Source: JBBSOK01 sp965219125
Lineage (GTDB): Bacteria > Bacteroidota > Bacteroidia > Flavobacteriales > Flavobacteriaceae
DNA length: 64,000 bases
NCBI GenBank assembly: GCA_965219125.1
Contig: CBDCMO010000002.1
Span: forward strand, 186,001-250,000
Direction: 5' to 3'
A program made the position numbers and the translations under genes. The notes beneath the pieces were generated by a model that saw only the letters and a list, made by a program, of their open reading frames with translations, made no database searches and was not told the origin of the DNA. This document shows, in pieces, positions 35,252 through 44,285 of this stretch; positions within the stretch are counted from its first letter, which is position 1; every line of letters begins with the position of its first letter.

Positions 35252-36451
35252 TTAAAATATGAACAAATTAATATCGCTATAAGTCATATCATACCAATCT
35301 GCGATCGATTTGTTTGTTAAAATTCCGCGGTAAAAATACAAACCATTTTTTAAACCATTGTCAAATCGGAGCGCGTTTTCAAGTCCGCCGTTTTCTGCCA
35401 TATCCAATAAATAAGGCGTAAAAATATTACTGATAGCAATGGAAGCAGTTTTTGGATAGCGGGCTGGAATATTTGGCACTCCGTAATGGATTACATCATG
35501 TTTTATATGTGTCGGTTTGTCGTGGCTGGTTACTTCGGTAGTTTCAAAACAGCCACCCATATCTATGCTTACATCAATAATTACAGCCCCTTTTTTCATT
35601 TTCTCAACCATCGCACTGCTCACCAAAATAGGGGAGCGGTTGGTGCCACGCACACAGCCAATTGCAACATCGCAACGTAAAAGTGCTTTCAGCAAATTTT
35701 TGGGTTGCATTGTCGAAGTATATATTATCTGACCCACATTGGTCTGTAAATTCCGAAGTTTATTTATGCTACTATCAAAAACTTTCACGTTTGCCCCTAA
35801 ACCAATTGCCGAACGCGCAGCAAATTGGCCAACCGTGCCGGCGCCAATTACAACAACTTCAATGGGAGGCACACCGCTAATATTGCCAAATAAGAGTCCA
35901 TTTCCTTTTTTGGCATTTACCATAAGTTCCGCAGCAATAAGTACCGCGGCGGTTCCAGCAATTTCGCTTAACGCTTTTACGGCTGGATAACTGTGATCTT
36001 GGTCTTTAATAAATTCAAAAGCAATGGCGGTAATTTTCTTTTTTGCTAGGGCTTCAAAATAGTTTTTCTCACGGGTTTTTAATTGAAGCGCAGAAATTAA
36101 AACAGTTTTTGAATTGATAAGTTTTAGTTCTTCAAGTGTTGGTGGCTCAACCTTTAAAATCATTGGGCAACCAAAAACCTTTTTTGTTTCTTTGGTGAGT
36201 TCGGCGCCTGCCTCGCTATATTCTTCATCACTAAAACCTGCTTCATCTCCGGCGCCATTTTCAATTAAAACACGATGCCCATTTGCAACCAAAGCTTGAA
36301 CGGCGTCGGGCGTTAAACAGATTCGTTTTTCTTGAATATAACTTTCTTTAGGAAGGCCAATGTAAAGCTCGCCCTGTTCGCGGGCAATTTCTAGCTTTTC
36401 TTCCTGCGGAAGTAATTGTGCGAAGGTAAAAGGAGATTTTTGACTACTCAT
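35252..36451 (-). CDS. ald: Alanine dehydrogenase
   Basis: A 399-residue NAD-dependent enzyme of the AlaDH/PNT family: N-terminal GLPKESYIQEKRICLTPDAV, nucleotide-binding VVIGAGTVGQFAARSAIGLGA, and DVSIDMGGCFETT. It interconverts alanine and pyruvate plus ammonia. It has about 20 extra N-terminal residues compared with the common 370-residue form, a feature of the flavobacterial version. A small inverted repeat lies directly upstream of the start. Confidence 0.92.
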   Translation of the reverse strand: MSSQKSPFTFAQLLPQEEKLEIAREQGELYIGLPKESYIQEKRICLTPDAVQALVANGHRVLIENGAGDEAGFSDEEYSEAGAELTKETKKVFGCPMILKVEPPTLEELKLINSKTVLISALQLKTREKNYFEALAKKKITAIAFEFIKDQDHSYPAVKALSEIAGTAAVLIAAELMVNAKKGNGLLFGNISGVPPIEVVVIGAGTVGQFAARSAIGLGANVKVFDSSINKLRNLQTNVGQIIYTSTMQPKNLLKALLRCDVAIGCVRGTNRSPILVSSAMVEKMKKGAVIIDVSIDMGGCFETTEVTSHDKPTHIKHDVIHYGVPNIPARYPKTASIAISNIFTPYLLDMAENGGLENALRFDNGLKNGLYFYRGILTNKSIADWYDMTYSDINLFIF

Positions 36452-36456
36452 TTGAT

Positions 36457-36476
36457 ACTTGTTAACTGTAACAAGT
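36457..36476 (-). promoter_or_regulatory. Inverted repeat at the alanine dehydrogenase start
   Basis: ACTTGTTA-ACTG-TAACAAGT is a perfect 8-bp inverted repeat with a 4-nt loop, ending 5 nt before the ald ATG. It could be an operator or an RNA hairpin near the ribosome-binding region. Confidence 0.45.
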
Positions 36477-36565
36477 TACAATTTTATAATTGAAGATATT
36501 TAGGAAAAAATATATTAATACTTACATGCGAAAAATATATTGAAGATAGATTTAATCTTTTCTAA

Positions 36566-37021
36566 TTATCTAAATAGATCACGAATTTGTTGCCATACCG
36601 TTTTTTCTTCTAATAAATCTTTTTCAAACTCTTCAAGATCATCGCCAAGTATCTTGTTGAAAAGTTTTGCTCTAGTAAGATATACAAGTGGAACAATAAC
36701 CAGCATAATTGGTAAAAGCCACCAAATTTCAACCACATCTGTAAAACTAACATCTCCATTAAAAACATTAATCAATTGAAAAGCATACATTCCTATTGGT
36801 ATTAATAGAACGTGGTACCACCAATGTTTACAAGTTAAAATCCATATAAGAAGTAGGTAAAGAGGGACAAATTTACCCAAAGCAGTCCAGGCGGTTGTAC
36901 TAACCTTTTGATATAAATTGGCCTCATATGTAAATAAAAATGTTTCCCACAATTTTGTTTGTGGGAAACTATTATAAGAATAAAATATATAGGGTGAAAT
37001 TGCAATTAATAATGCAATCAT
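36566..37021 (-). CDS. Membrane protein of unknown function
   Basis: About 151 residues with four hydrophobic segments (IALLIAISPYIFYSY, FVPLYLLLIWILT, HVLLIPIGMYAFQLI, WWLLPIMLVIVPLVY) and a charged cytoplasmic tail. The start is ambiguous: the frame opens at 37081 with a basic N-terminus, but this would overlap the upstream lipoprotein gene by 59 nt, while ATG at 37021 follows that gene's stop by one base. I prefer 37021. No domain is recognised. Confidence 0.7.
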   Translation of the reverse strand: MIALLIAISPYIFYSYNSFPQTKLWETFLFTYEANLYQKVSTTAWTALGKFVPLYLLLIWILTCKHWWYHVLLIPIGMYAFQLINVFNGDVSFTDVVEIWWLLPIMLVIVPLVYLTRAKLFNKILGDDLEEFEKDLLEEKTVWQQIRDLFR

Positions 37022-37022
37022 A

Positions 37023-37160
37023 CTACCCTGCAGGAGGGACGATGATGTCCGCTTTTTCAATTTGTTGTGGTGCTTGGTCATTTTGTATGCTTTCTGGAGT
37101 ACAAGAAGCGAAAAAAGTGATAGCGAATAAGGCTGCGATAATGTAGTTTCTAGTTTTCAT
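37023..37160 (-). CDS. Small lipoprotein of 45 residues
   Basis: A short gene beginning MKTRNYIIAALFAITFFASC: basic start, hydrophobic segment and a perfect lipobox FASC with Cys20, then a 25-residue mature part containing NDQAPQQIEKADIIVPPAG. The stop is directly followed by the ATG of the membrane protein gene, so the two would be translationally coupled. The clean lipobox argues that it is real despite the size. Function unknown. Confidence 0.65.
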   Translation of the reverse strand: MKTRNYIIAALFAITFFASCTPESIQNDQAPQQIEKADIIVPPAG

Positions 37161-37273
37161 AATAAAGGGAGTTTTTTAGTTAATTATTATGATACAAACC
37201 TAACAGAAAAATACATACCTCCATTAAAAAAGATGGTTGTACCTTTACTAATTTTGTTTTTAAAAAAACTCGT

Positions 37274-37308
37274 TTTTAACGATTAATGGAAATTTTATAT
37301 CGTTAAAA
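37274..37308 (-). terminator. Candidate terminator downstream of tsaE
   Basis: TTTTAACGAT and ATCGTTAAAA form a 10-bp perfect stem with a 15-nt loop, 30 nt beyond the tsaE stop. On the minus strand a run of seven T residues follows a few bases further on. Confidence 0.5.
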
Positions 37309-37338
37309 CCCATATTTCTGAATAGAAGGACTCTTATC

Positions 37339-37761
37339 TCATACTTTGAAATTATTCTCTTTACTTATTAAATTTCGTTTTTTATCCTTGGTCGTTTTTA
37401 TATTTATTTCAGTGTATTTTGTAGGAAGCAAATGTAATATCTTTTCGGGCCATTCTATAAAAATATAACTTCCATTTTCCAAATATTCTTCAAACCCAAT
37501 GTCCATAACTTCTTCAACACTATTAATTCTATACAAATCAAAATGAAAAATTAATTTTCCATTTTTTTCATACTCATTTACCAAAGAAAATGTAGGACTA
37601 GTTATATAATCTTCCACTCCTAATTCTTGAATAAGAGCTTTAATAAATGTTGTTTTACCAACACCCATTTTTCCATTAAATATGAGGATATTGCTATTGA
37701 CATTTTCTAAAAGTGCCTTAGCTCTATTGGGAATTTCCGCAATTTCGTAAATAAATTCCAT
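37339..37761 (-). CDS. tsaE: tRNA N6-threonylcarbamoyladenosine biosynthesis ATPase TsaE
   Basis: A 140-residue P-loop protein: Walker A GKMGVGKTT (residues 30-38), TSPTFSLVNEY and the family motif FHFDLYRI, then IFIEWPEKI near the end. TsaE works with TsaB and TsaD, which are not in the window, in tRNA t6A synthesis. It lies 73 nt downstream of porX on the same strand. Confidence 0.93.
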   Translation of the reverse strand: MEFIYEIAEIPNRAKALLENVNSNILIFNGKMGVGKTTFIKALIQELGVEDYITSPTFSLVNEYEKNGKLIFHFDLYRINSVEEVMDIGFEEYLENGSYIFIEWPEKILHLLPTKYTEINIKTTKDKKRNLISKENNFKV

Positions 37762-37834
37762 AATTTAACGAAAGCAAAATTATATATTTATTAAAAATAA
37801 AAAACGACTAGTAATAAGATTTACGTAATATTTT

Positions 37835-39385
37835 CTACTTTGGTTCTAAAACCGCAAATGGAATTATCATTTCTTCTAGAGAAACTCCACCGTGTTGGTA
37901 GGTGTTGCGATAGTAACTTACGTAATGGTTGAAATTGTTGGGATATGCAAAAAACAAATCACCTTTTGCAAAGATAAAACTACTGCTCATATTTATGGAA
38001 GGAAGGTGAATTGTTTTGGGATCTTTTGCCGCTAATACATCTTTGTCCTCATAAGTAAGACTCTTGCCTGTTTTATATCTTAAATTAAGGCTCGTGTTTT
38101 TGTCGCCAATTACCTTGCTCGGATTTTTAACGTTTATTGTTCCGTGATCCGTAGTGATTATAAGCTTAAAGCCAGAACGAGCAGCTTGTTGTATAATTTC
38201 AAGAAGCGGTGAATTCTTAAACCAGCTTTGCGTTAATGATCTATAACTTTTATCATTAGCCGCAAGTTCTTTAATTACTTCCATTTCAGTTTTGCTATGT
38301 GAAAGCATATCTACAAAATTGTAAACAACCGCGATAAGATCTTCATCTTTATGTGCCTTAAAATTATCTACCAACTTTTTACCCTGTTTTAGGCTTGAAA
38401 TTTTATGATAACTCCAGTTTAATGAAATCCCTAAGCGCTTTAATTGTGCAGTTAAAAATTCTGCCTCTTTCATGTTTTTACCGCCTTCTTCTGTATCATT
38501 AAGCCACAAATCTGGATGCAATTTTTCCATATCGCTAGGCATAAGACCGCTAAAAATAGCGTTTCTAGCATATTGGGTTGCAGTTGGTAGAATACTATAA
38601 TATGTTTCTTCTTGTACCTTTTTGTAAATATTGCTTACAAATGGCTCAAAAGCTTTCCATTGGTCAAACCTTAAATTATCTACTACAACCAATAATGTCT
38701 TTTGGCCAGTTTTTAGATGTGGTGCAATTTTATCTCTAAATAAAGTATGGCTCATTGTTGGAGCATCTGCTTTATGCTCAAACCAATTTGGATAGTTTTT
38801 ATCAATAAATTTACAGAATTGCGTATTGGCTTCCGTTTTTTGTGATTCTAGAATTTCGAACATACCACTGTCCTCAATATTCTCCAGCTCCATTTCCCAA
38901 TAAATAAGTTTTTGATAAAGGTCAGACCACTCTTCAAAACTATTCACCATCGATAAATCCATCGCAATCTTTCTGAACTCCTGTTGATAGTTGGAGGTAG
39001 TTTTTTCAGAAATAAGACGACTATGGTCTAGATTTTTCTTCAGACTTAAAAGTATCTGATTTGGGTTTACAGGCTTAATTAAATAATCTGCAATCTTAGA
39101 GCCAATAGCCTCTTCCATTATATATTCCTCCTCACTTTTTGTAATCATAACTACGGGAATACTTGCCTGTAATTCTTTAATTTCGGCAAGTGTTTCCAAG
39201 CCGCTCAAACCAGGCATATTTTCATCTAAAAAAACAATATCGAAATTGGTATTTTTTATTTCCTCTAAAGCCTCTGTCCCGCTTTGGGCAGTTGTAACCT
39301 TGTAATTTTTATTTTCAAGAAATATAATGTGGGGTTTTAGTAAATCTATTTCATCATCTACCCAAAGTACTTTTATGTCGCTCAT
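37835..39385 (-). CDS. porX: PorX, two-component response regulator with PglZ domain
   Basis: A 516-residue protein with an N-terminal receiver domain (phospho-acceptor D54 in VFLDENMPG, conserved DD at 10-11 and the K in LIKPVNP) followed by a helical linker and a PglZ domain of the alkaline phosphatase superfamily (VVVDNLRFDQWKAFEP, IITTDHGTINVKNP). This fusion is PorX, which with the kinase PorY controls type IX secretion in Bacteroidota. porY is not in the window. It is divergent from the HD hydrolase gene. Confidence 0.93.
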   Translation of the reverse strand: MSDIKVLWVDDEIDLLKPHIIFLENKNYKVTTAQSGTEALEEIKNTNFDIVFLDENMPGLSGLETLAEIKELQASIPVVMITKSEEEYIMEEAIGSKIADYLIKPVNPNQILLSLKKNLDHSRLISEKTTSNYQQEFRKIAMDLSMVNSFEEWSDLYQKLIYWEMELENIEDSGMFEILESQKTEANTQFCKFIDKNYPNWFEHKADAPTMSHTLFRDKIAPHLKTGQKTLLVVVDNLRFDQWKAFEPFVSNIYKKVQEETYYSILPTATQYARNAIFSGLMPSDMEKLHPDLWLNDTEEGGKNMKEAEFLTAQLKRLGISLNWSYHKISSLKQGKKLVDNFKAHKDEDLIAVVYNFVDMLSHSKTEMEVIKELAANDKSYRSLTQSWFKNSPLLEIIQQAARSGFKLIITTDHGTINVKNPSKVIGDKNTSLNLRYKTGKSLTYEDKDVLAAKDPKTIHLPSINMSSSFIFAKGDLFFAYPNNFNHYVSYYRNTYQHGGVSLEEMIIPFAVLEPK

Positions 39386-39497
39386 ATTATTATATTTGTT
39401 TGTTGGAATTTATATTGATTAAGTGCTGTTGTTTCGGACAAAGCTACTCTTGATAACGTGTAAATTTTACGAACACCTAATAAATAAAAGTTAAAGT

Positions 39498-40733
39498 TTG
39501 AAGGTTCAAAATCAGCTTAAAATAGTTAATGATCCAATTTATGGATTTATAACAATTCCAACTCCTTTACTGTTTCAACTTATTGAACATCCCTATTTTC
39601 AAAGATTAAGACGTATTTCTCAAATGGGAATGAGTTATCTTGTATATCCTGGCGCACACCACACGAGATTTCATCACGCTTTGGGCGCCTTATTTTTAAT
39701 GCAGAAAGCGGCACAAACATTAAAATTTAAGGGCGTAAAAATTTCTGAGGCAGAGGAAGAAGCTTTATACATTGCCATTTTATTGCACGATATTGGTCAC
39801 GGACCTTTTTCACACGCAATGGAAAACAGCATCGTTGCCAACGTTGGTCACGAGGAAATCTCGTTACTTTTTATGCAAAAATTAAATGAGCACTTCAATC
39901 AAAAATTGACGTTGGCTATTTCAATTTTTAAAGACGAATATGATAGAAAATTTTTGCACCAACTTATTTCTGGCCAGTTGGATATGGACAGGCTTGATTA
40001 TTTAAAGCGTGATAGTTTTTACAGCGGTGTTTCTGAAGGTGCCATAAATGCTGAAAGGCTTATCGCGATGTTAAATGTAAAAAACGATAAACTTGTTGTT
40101 GAAGAAAAGGGAATATATTCAGTCGAAAAATTTATTGTCGCACGCCGGTTAATGTATTGGCAAGTCTATCTTCATAAAACCGGAATTGTTGCAGAACAAT
40201 TGTTACTTAAAATATTGAAAAGAGCAAAGCAACTAAGTGACAACGGTTTTCAACTAGTTGCAAGTGAAAACCTGTCGTTTTTTCTTCGGAATAAAATAAA
40301 CGGAAAAAATTTTAACGATCAAGTACTTGAAACATTTTCGAAATTAGATGATTATGATGTAATGTCGGCAATTAAAGCTTGGGCAACAAATGATGATTTT
40401 GTATTGAGAAAACTTTCAACAATGCTATTAAATAGAAATCTTTTAAAAATAAAATTACGAAAACAGACTTTTTCTGCTGAAAAAATAAATAAGAAAAAGA
40501 AAGAGGTGATGAAGAAATTCGAGGTTTCAAAAGAAGAAACCGACTATTTTGTATTTAGCGGCGAAATTAGCAACAGAGCTTATAATATGGAGAAAGACGC
40601 CATAAATCTACTTAAAACAAACGGCACTTTAGTAGATGTTGCCAAGGCTTCGGACCAATTAAATATTGAGGCACTTTCACAAACTGTAACCAAGAATTAC
40701 CTCTGTTATCCAAAAAACGAACTTGATAGCTAA
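39498..40733 (+). CDS. HD-domain phosphohydrolase
   Basis: A 411-residue protein with the HD metal-binding motifs H-HxxFHHALG (HHTRFHHALG) and LLHDIGHGPFSHAME, and an N-terminal NDPIYGFITIP segment as in dNTPase/SAMHD1-like proteins. It probably hydrolyses a phosphate ester of a nucleotide; dGTPase activity is not proved by sequence. The start codon is TTG at 39498, chosen because the conserved KVQNQLKIVNDPIYG begins there and no upstream ATG is available. It is divergent from porX. Confidence 0.88.
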   Translation: MKVQNQLKIVNDPIYGFITIPTPLLFQLIEHPYFQRLRRISQMGMSYLVYPGAHHTRFHHALGALFLMQKAAQTLKFKGVKISEAEEEALYIAILLHDIGHGPFSHAMENSIVANVGHEEISLLFMQKLNEHFNQKLTLAISIFKDEYDRKFLHQLISGQLDMDRLDYLKRDSFYSGVSEGAINAERLIAMLNVKNDKLVVEEKGIYSVEKFIVARRLMYWQVYLHKTGIVAEQLLLKILKRAKQLSDNGFQLVASENLSFFLRNKINGKNFNDQVLETFSKLDDYDVMSAIKAWATNDDFVLRKLSTMLLNRNLLKIKLRKQTFSAEKINKKKKEVMKKFEVSKEETDYFVFSGEISNRAYNMEKDAINLLKTNGTLVDVAKASDQLNIEALSQTVTKNYLCYPKNELDS

Positions 40734-40752
40734 TCGCTCTTAAGTTTTTTTC

Positions 40753-40760
40753 TATTTTTG
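40753..40760 (+). promoter_or_regulatory. Candidate -7 promoter box for the lpxD run
   Basis: TATTTTTG matches TAnnTTTG about 97 nt before the lpxD ATG and 20 nt after the HD gene stop. It would serve the lpxD, lpxC-fabZ, lpxA genes. Confidence 0.45.
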
Positions 40761-40856
40761 CAGTAAGATTTTTTTTTAAAGTTATTAAAACAACAACTAC
40801 TATTCAGCAAAATATATTTTGTAATTAATTAAAAAACAACACGTTAAAAACCTTAC

Positions 40857-41882
40857 ATGAAATTTACGGCAGAACAAATAGCAGGAATTTTGGAAGGTAC
40901 GGTAGACGGTAATCCTGATATAGAAGTATCAACGCTAGCAAAAATTGAAGAAGGTAAAGCTGGTTCATTAACTTTTCTTGCCAACCCTAAATACACTCAA
41001 TATATTTACACTACAAAAGCTTCAATAACAATTGTAGATAAAAACTTTGCATCAGAGAATAAATTGGATACAACCCTTATTCGCGTTGAAGATGCTTACA
41101 AGGCTTTTTCGAAATTATTAAATTATTATAACCAAGTAAAAATGAATAAAATGGGCGTTGAAAGCCCTGTTTTTATTTCTGAAAGTGCCAAATATGGTGA
41201 AAATATTTACATAGGAGCGTTTTCATATATAGGCGATAATGTTACTATTGGTGATAATGTTAAAATTTATTCAGGAACATATATTGGTGATAATGTTAAG
41301 ATTGCAAATAATGTGAAAATTTTTGCCGGAGCTAAAATATATTCAGAAACGATAATTGGAAATAATTGTGTAATTCACAGTGGTGTTATTATAGGAGCTG
41401 ATGGTTTTGGCTTTTCACCAAATGAAAATGGCGAATATGCTGCAGTGCCCCAAATTGGAAATGTAATTATTGAAGATAATGTAGATGTAGGTGCCGCTAC
41501 AACGATAGATCGCGCAACTTTGGGCTCTACACTCATAAAAAGAGGAGTCAAATTAGACAATCAAATACAAATTGCTCACAATGTAACAATAGGTGAAAAT
41601 ACCGTAATTGCTGCTCAAACAGGTATTGCCGGTTCAACTAAAATTGGTAAAAATTGTATGATTGGTGGGCAGGTTGGTATTGCAGGCCACATAATTATAG
41701 GTGATAATGTAAGAATTCAAGCCCAAAGCGGAATTGGTAGAAACGTAAAGGACAATGAAACGCTACAAGGTACGCCAGCACTTAATTATGGCGATTTTAA
41801 TAAGAGTTACGTACATTTTAAAAATTTACCCAAAATAGTAAATCAAATAAATACTTTTGAAAAAACACTAAATAATGAGTGA
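40857..41882 (+). CDS. lpxD: UDP-3-O-(3-hydroxyacyl)glucosamine N-acyltransferase LpxD
   Basis: A 341-residue acyltransferase: N-terminal uridine-binding domain (about 1-100) and a left-handed beta-helix made of hexapeptide repeats such as IGDNVTIGDNVKI. The catalytic histidine lies in DNQIQIAHNVTIG and the second conserved one in IAGHIIIG; HSGVIIGADGFGF is intact. It adds the N-linked acyl chain in lipid A synthesis. It overlaps lpxC-fabZ by 8 nt. A paralogue lies at 44919-45857. Confidence 0.94.
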   Translation: MKFTAEQIAGILEGTVDGNPDIEVSTLAKIEEGKAGSLTFLANPKYTQYIYTTKASITIVDKNFASENKLDTTLIRVEDAYKAFSKLLNYYNQVKMNKMGVESPVFISESAKYGENIYIGAFSYIGDNVTIGDNVKIYSGTYIGDNVKIANNVKIFAGAKIYSETIIGNNCVIHSGVIIGADGFGFSPNENGEYAAVPQIGNVIIEDNVDVGAATTIDRATLGSTLIKRGVKLDNQIQIAHNVTIGENTVIAAQTGIAGSTKIGKNCMIGGQVGIAGHIIIGDNVRIQAQSGIGRNVKDNETLQGTPALNYGDFNKSYVHFKNLPKIVNQINTFEKTLNNE

Positions 41883-43281
41883 AACAATGGCTAAACAAAG
41901 AACCATTGCCAAAGAAATTACTTTAACAGGCGTAGGTTTGCATACTGGTATGCAGGTAGATTTAACTTTTAAGCCAGCTCCGGAAAATCACGGCTATACT
42001 TTTATTCGTATTGATTTAGAAGGTCAACCAGTAATTGAGGCAGATGCTAAATATGTAGTTAATACGCAGCGAGGGACTAACTTAGAAAAACTTGGTGTAA
42101 AGATTCAAACTTCGGAACATGTACTTGCAGCGTTAGTTGGTCTTGAAGTTGATAATTGTATAATAGAATTAAATGCAAGCGAACCACCTATTATGGACGG
42201 TTCCTCAAAATATTTTGTCCAAGCAATTGAAAAAGCTGGTATTGTTGAGCAAAAAGCTAAAAGAAATGAATATGTTGTTAAAGAAGTTATTTCATATTTG
42301 GATGAATCAACTGGCAGCGAAATTTTAGTAATGCCGGCAGATGAATATCAAGTTACAACTATGGTGGACTTTGGCACTAAAGTTCTCGGCACTCAAAATG
42401 CTTCACTTACACATATTTCAGACTTTAAGAGTGAAATTTCCGATAGCAGAACCTTTAGTTTTTTGCACGAAATTGAAATGTTGCTTGATAACGGTTTAAT
42501 AAAAGGTGGCGATTTAAACAACGCTATTGTTTATGTGGACAAAGAACTGTCTGCTGAAACAATGGAAAAACTGCGCAAAGCGTTTGGAAAAGACACCATT
42601 TCAGTAAAGCCAAACGGTATTTTAGATAACTTAACGTTACATCATGCAAACGAAGCAGCAAGACACAAATTATTAGATGTTATTGGAGATTTAGCTTTAA
42701 TTGGCACAAGAATTAGGGGTAAAATTATTGCTAATAAACCAGGGCATCACGTAAATACAGAGTTCGCTAAAAAGCTATCGAAACATATAAAAATGGAAAG
42801 TAGAAATGCAATTCCAAAATTCGATTATCACGCTACGCCTGTAAAAGATGTAAATGCAATTATGGCAATGTTGCCGCACCGTCCACCATTTTTAATGGTC
42901 GATAAAATAATGGAACTCTCTAGCACGCACGTTGTTGGATTGAAAAATGTTACCATGAACGAGCCGTTTTTTGTTGGGCACTTTCCCGGACAACCCGTTA
43001 TGCCCGGCGTTTTAATTGTTGAAGCAATGGCGCAGACTGGCGGAATTTTAGCATTAAGCACCGTTCCGGATCCCGAAAATTATCTTACATTTTTCATGAA
43101 GATAAATAATGTGAAATTTAAGCAACAAGTAAATCCGGGAGATACGTTAGTTTTCAAATTAGAATTAATTACACCAATACGCAGAGGTATTGTTCATATG
43201 AAGGGCAACGCGTACGCCAACGACAAGTTGGTAACCGAAGCAGAACTCATGGCACAGATTGTTAAAACTAAAAATGTTTAA
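41875..43281 (+). CDS. lpxC: Bifunctional LpxC deacetylase / FabZ dehydratase
   Basis: A 468-residue fusion typical of Bacteroidota. Residues 1-310 are LpxC (opening KQRTIAKEITLTGVGLHTG, zinc-site SEHVLAALVGL and HHVNTEF, DLALIGTRIRG), the committed step of lipid A synthesis. Residues about 325-468 are FabZ, with the active-site region LPHRPPFLMVDKI and the hot-dog motif HFPGQPVMPGVLIVEAMAQ, dehydrating 3-hydroxyacyl-ACP. It is flanked by lpxD and lpxA on the same strand. Confidence 0.96.
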   Translation: MSETMAKQRTIAKEITLTGVGLHTGMQVDLTFKPAPENHGYTFIRIDLEGQPVIEADAKYVVNTQRGTNLEKLGVKIQTSEHVLAALVGLEVDNCIIELNASEPPIMDGSSKYFVQAIEKAGIVEQKAKRNEYVVKEVISYLDESTGSEILVMPADEYQVTTMVDFGTKVLGTQNASLTHISDFKSEISDSRTFSFLHEIEMLLDNGLIKGGDLNNAIVYVDKELSAETMEKLRKAFGKDTISVKPNGILDNLTLHHANEAARHKLLDVIGDLALIGTRIRGKIIANKPGHHVNTEFAKKLSKHIKMESRNAIPKFDYHATPVKDVNAIMAMLPHRPPFLMVDKIMELSSTHVVGLKNVTMNEPFFVGHFPGQPVMPGVLIVEAMAQTGGILALSTVPDPENYLTFFMKINNVKFKQQVNPGDTLVFKLELITPIRRGIVHMKGNAYANDKLVTEAELMAQIVKTKNV

Positions 43282-43370
43282 TTTAACCTCGAATTTTAGA
43301 TTTTTGCATAAGTCAAAAAATTCTAACTGTGTAAATACATTTTGCCTAGAAATTTAAATAAATTCAAAGA

Positions 43371-44156
43371 ATGAATCAACCGCTTGCATACGTCCATCCC
43401 GGCGCAAAAATTGCCAAAAATGTTGTTATAGAGCCATTTACAACTATTCACAATAACGTAATTATTGGTGAAGGAACTTGGATAGGTTCAAATGTAACTA
43501 TAATGGAAGGTGCTAGAATTGGTAAAAATTGTAATATTTTTCCGGGTGCTGTAATTTCCGCAATTCCGCAAGATCTTAAATTTCGGGATGAGGATACCAC
43601 CGCAGAAATTGGCGACAACACAACAATTAGAGAATACGTAACGGTAAATCGTGGTACTGTTGATAGAGGTAAAACCGTCATTGGTCACAATTGTTTAATT
43701 ATGGCATATTGCCACATTGCGCATGATTGCTTTGTTGGCAATCACTGTATTTTTAGTAACAACAGTACACTTGCGGGACATTGTACCGTTGGGGATTATG
43801 TGATCTTAGCAGGAATGACTGCCGTACATCAATTTTGTATGATAGGCAATCACGCTTTTGTAACAGGCGGTTCACTAGTTAGAAAAGATGTCCCACCGTA
43901 TGTAAAAGCTGCGAGAGAACCTTTAAGTTATGTAGGTATTAATAGCATTGGTCTTAGAAGAAGAGGTTTTGACAGCACAAAAATTTCTGCCATTCAAAAT
44001 ATTTATCGCATCTTGTATCAAAAGAATTTCAACAATACGCAAGCCTCAGAAATTATTGAAGCTGAAGTTGAAGCAACTCCCGAACGTGATGAAATTCTTC
44101 AGTTTATCAAAAATTCCAAACGGGGCATTATGAAGGGGTATTTCAATTCGAATTAA
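43371..44156 (+). CDS. lpxA: UDP-N-acetylglucosamine acyltransferase LpxA
   Basis: A 261-residue hexapeptide-repeat acyltransferase. The catalytic histidine is in NCLIMAYCHIAHDCFVGN, and the C-terminal helical domain is complete (ISAIQNIYRILYQKNFN). It catalyses the first O-acylation of lipid A synthesis from 3-hydroxyacyl-ACP. It follows lpxC-fabZ by 89 nt. A spacer of about 130 nt containing a hairpin separates it from efp. Confidence 0.95.
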   Translation: MNQPLAYVHPGAKIAKNVVIEPFTTIHNNVIIGEGTWIGSNVTIMEGARIGKNCNIFPGAVISAIPQDLKFRDEDTTAEIGDNTTIREYVTVNRGTVDRGKTVIGHNCLIMAYCHIAHDCFVGNHCIFSNNSTLAGHCTVGDYVILAGMTAVHQFCMIGNHAFVTGGSLVRKDVPPYVKAAREPLSYVGINSIGLRRRGFDSTKISAIQNIYRILYQKNFNNTQASEIIEAEVEATPERDEILQFIKNSKRGIMKGYFNSN

Positions 44157-44261
44157 TGGCTGCGTTTATCATTCTTTTATCTTAGTTTTTACGAGTTTAG
44201 TAGGTTAAAAAAATTAGAAGTTTAGAGTTTCGAAAAAAATAAGTAATAATTAATAAAAAAA

Positions 44262-44279
44262 TTCCCGCCTATGTGGGAA
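44262..44279 (+). repeat. Tetraloop hairpin 6 nt upstream of the efp start
   Basis: TTCCCGC-CTAT-GTGGGAA folds into a 7-bp stem (one G-T pair) with a 4-nt loop. The same kind of element (TTCTCGC-CTTC-GCGGGAA on the minus strand) is at 55490-55507, also 6 nt before the dnaN ATG. It resembles short palindromic repeats of flavobacterial genomes. Confidence 0.6.
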
Positions 44280-44285
44280 ATGAAT

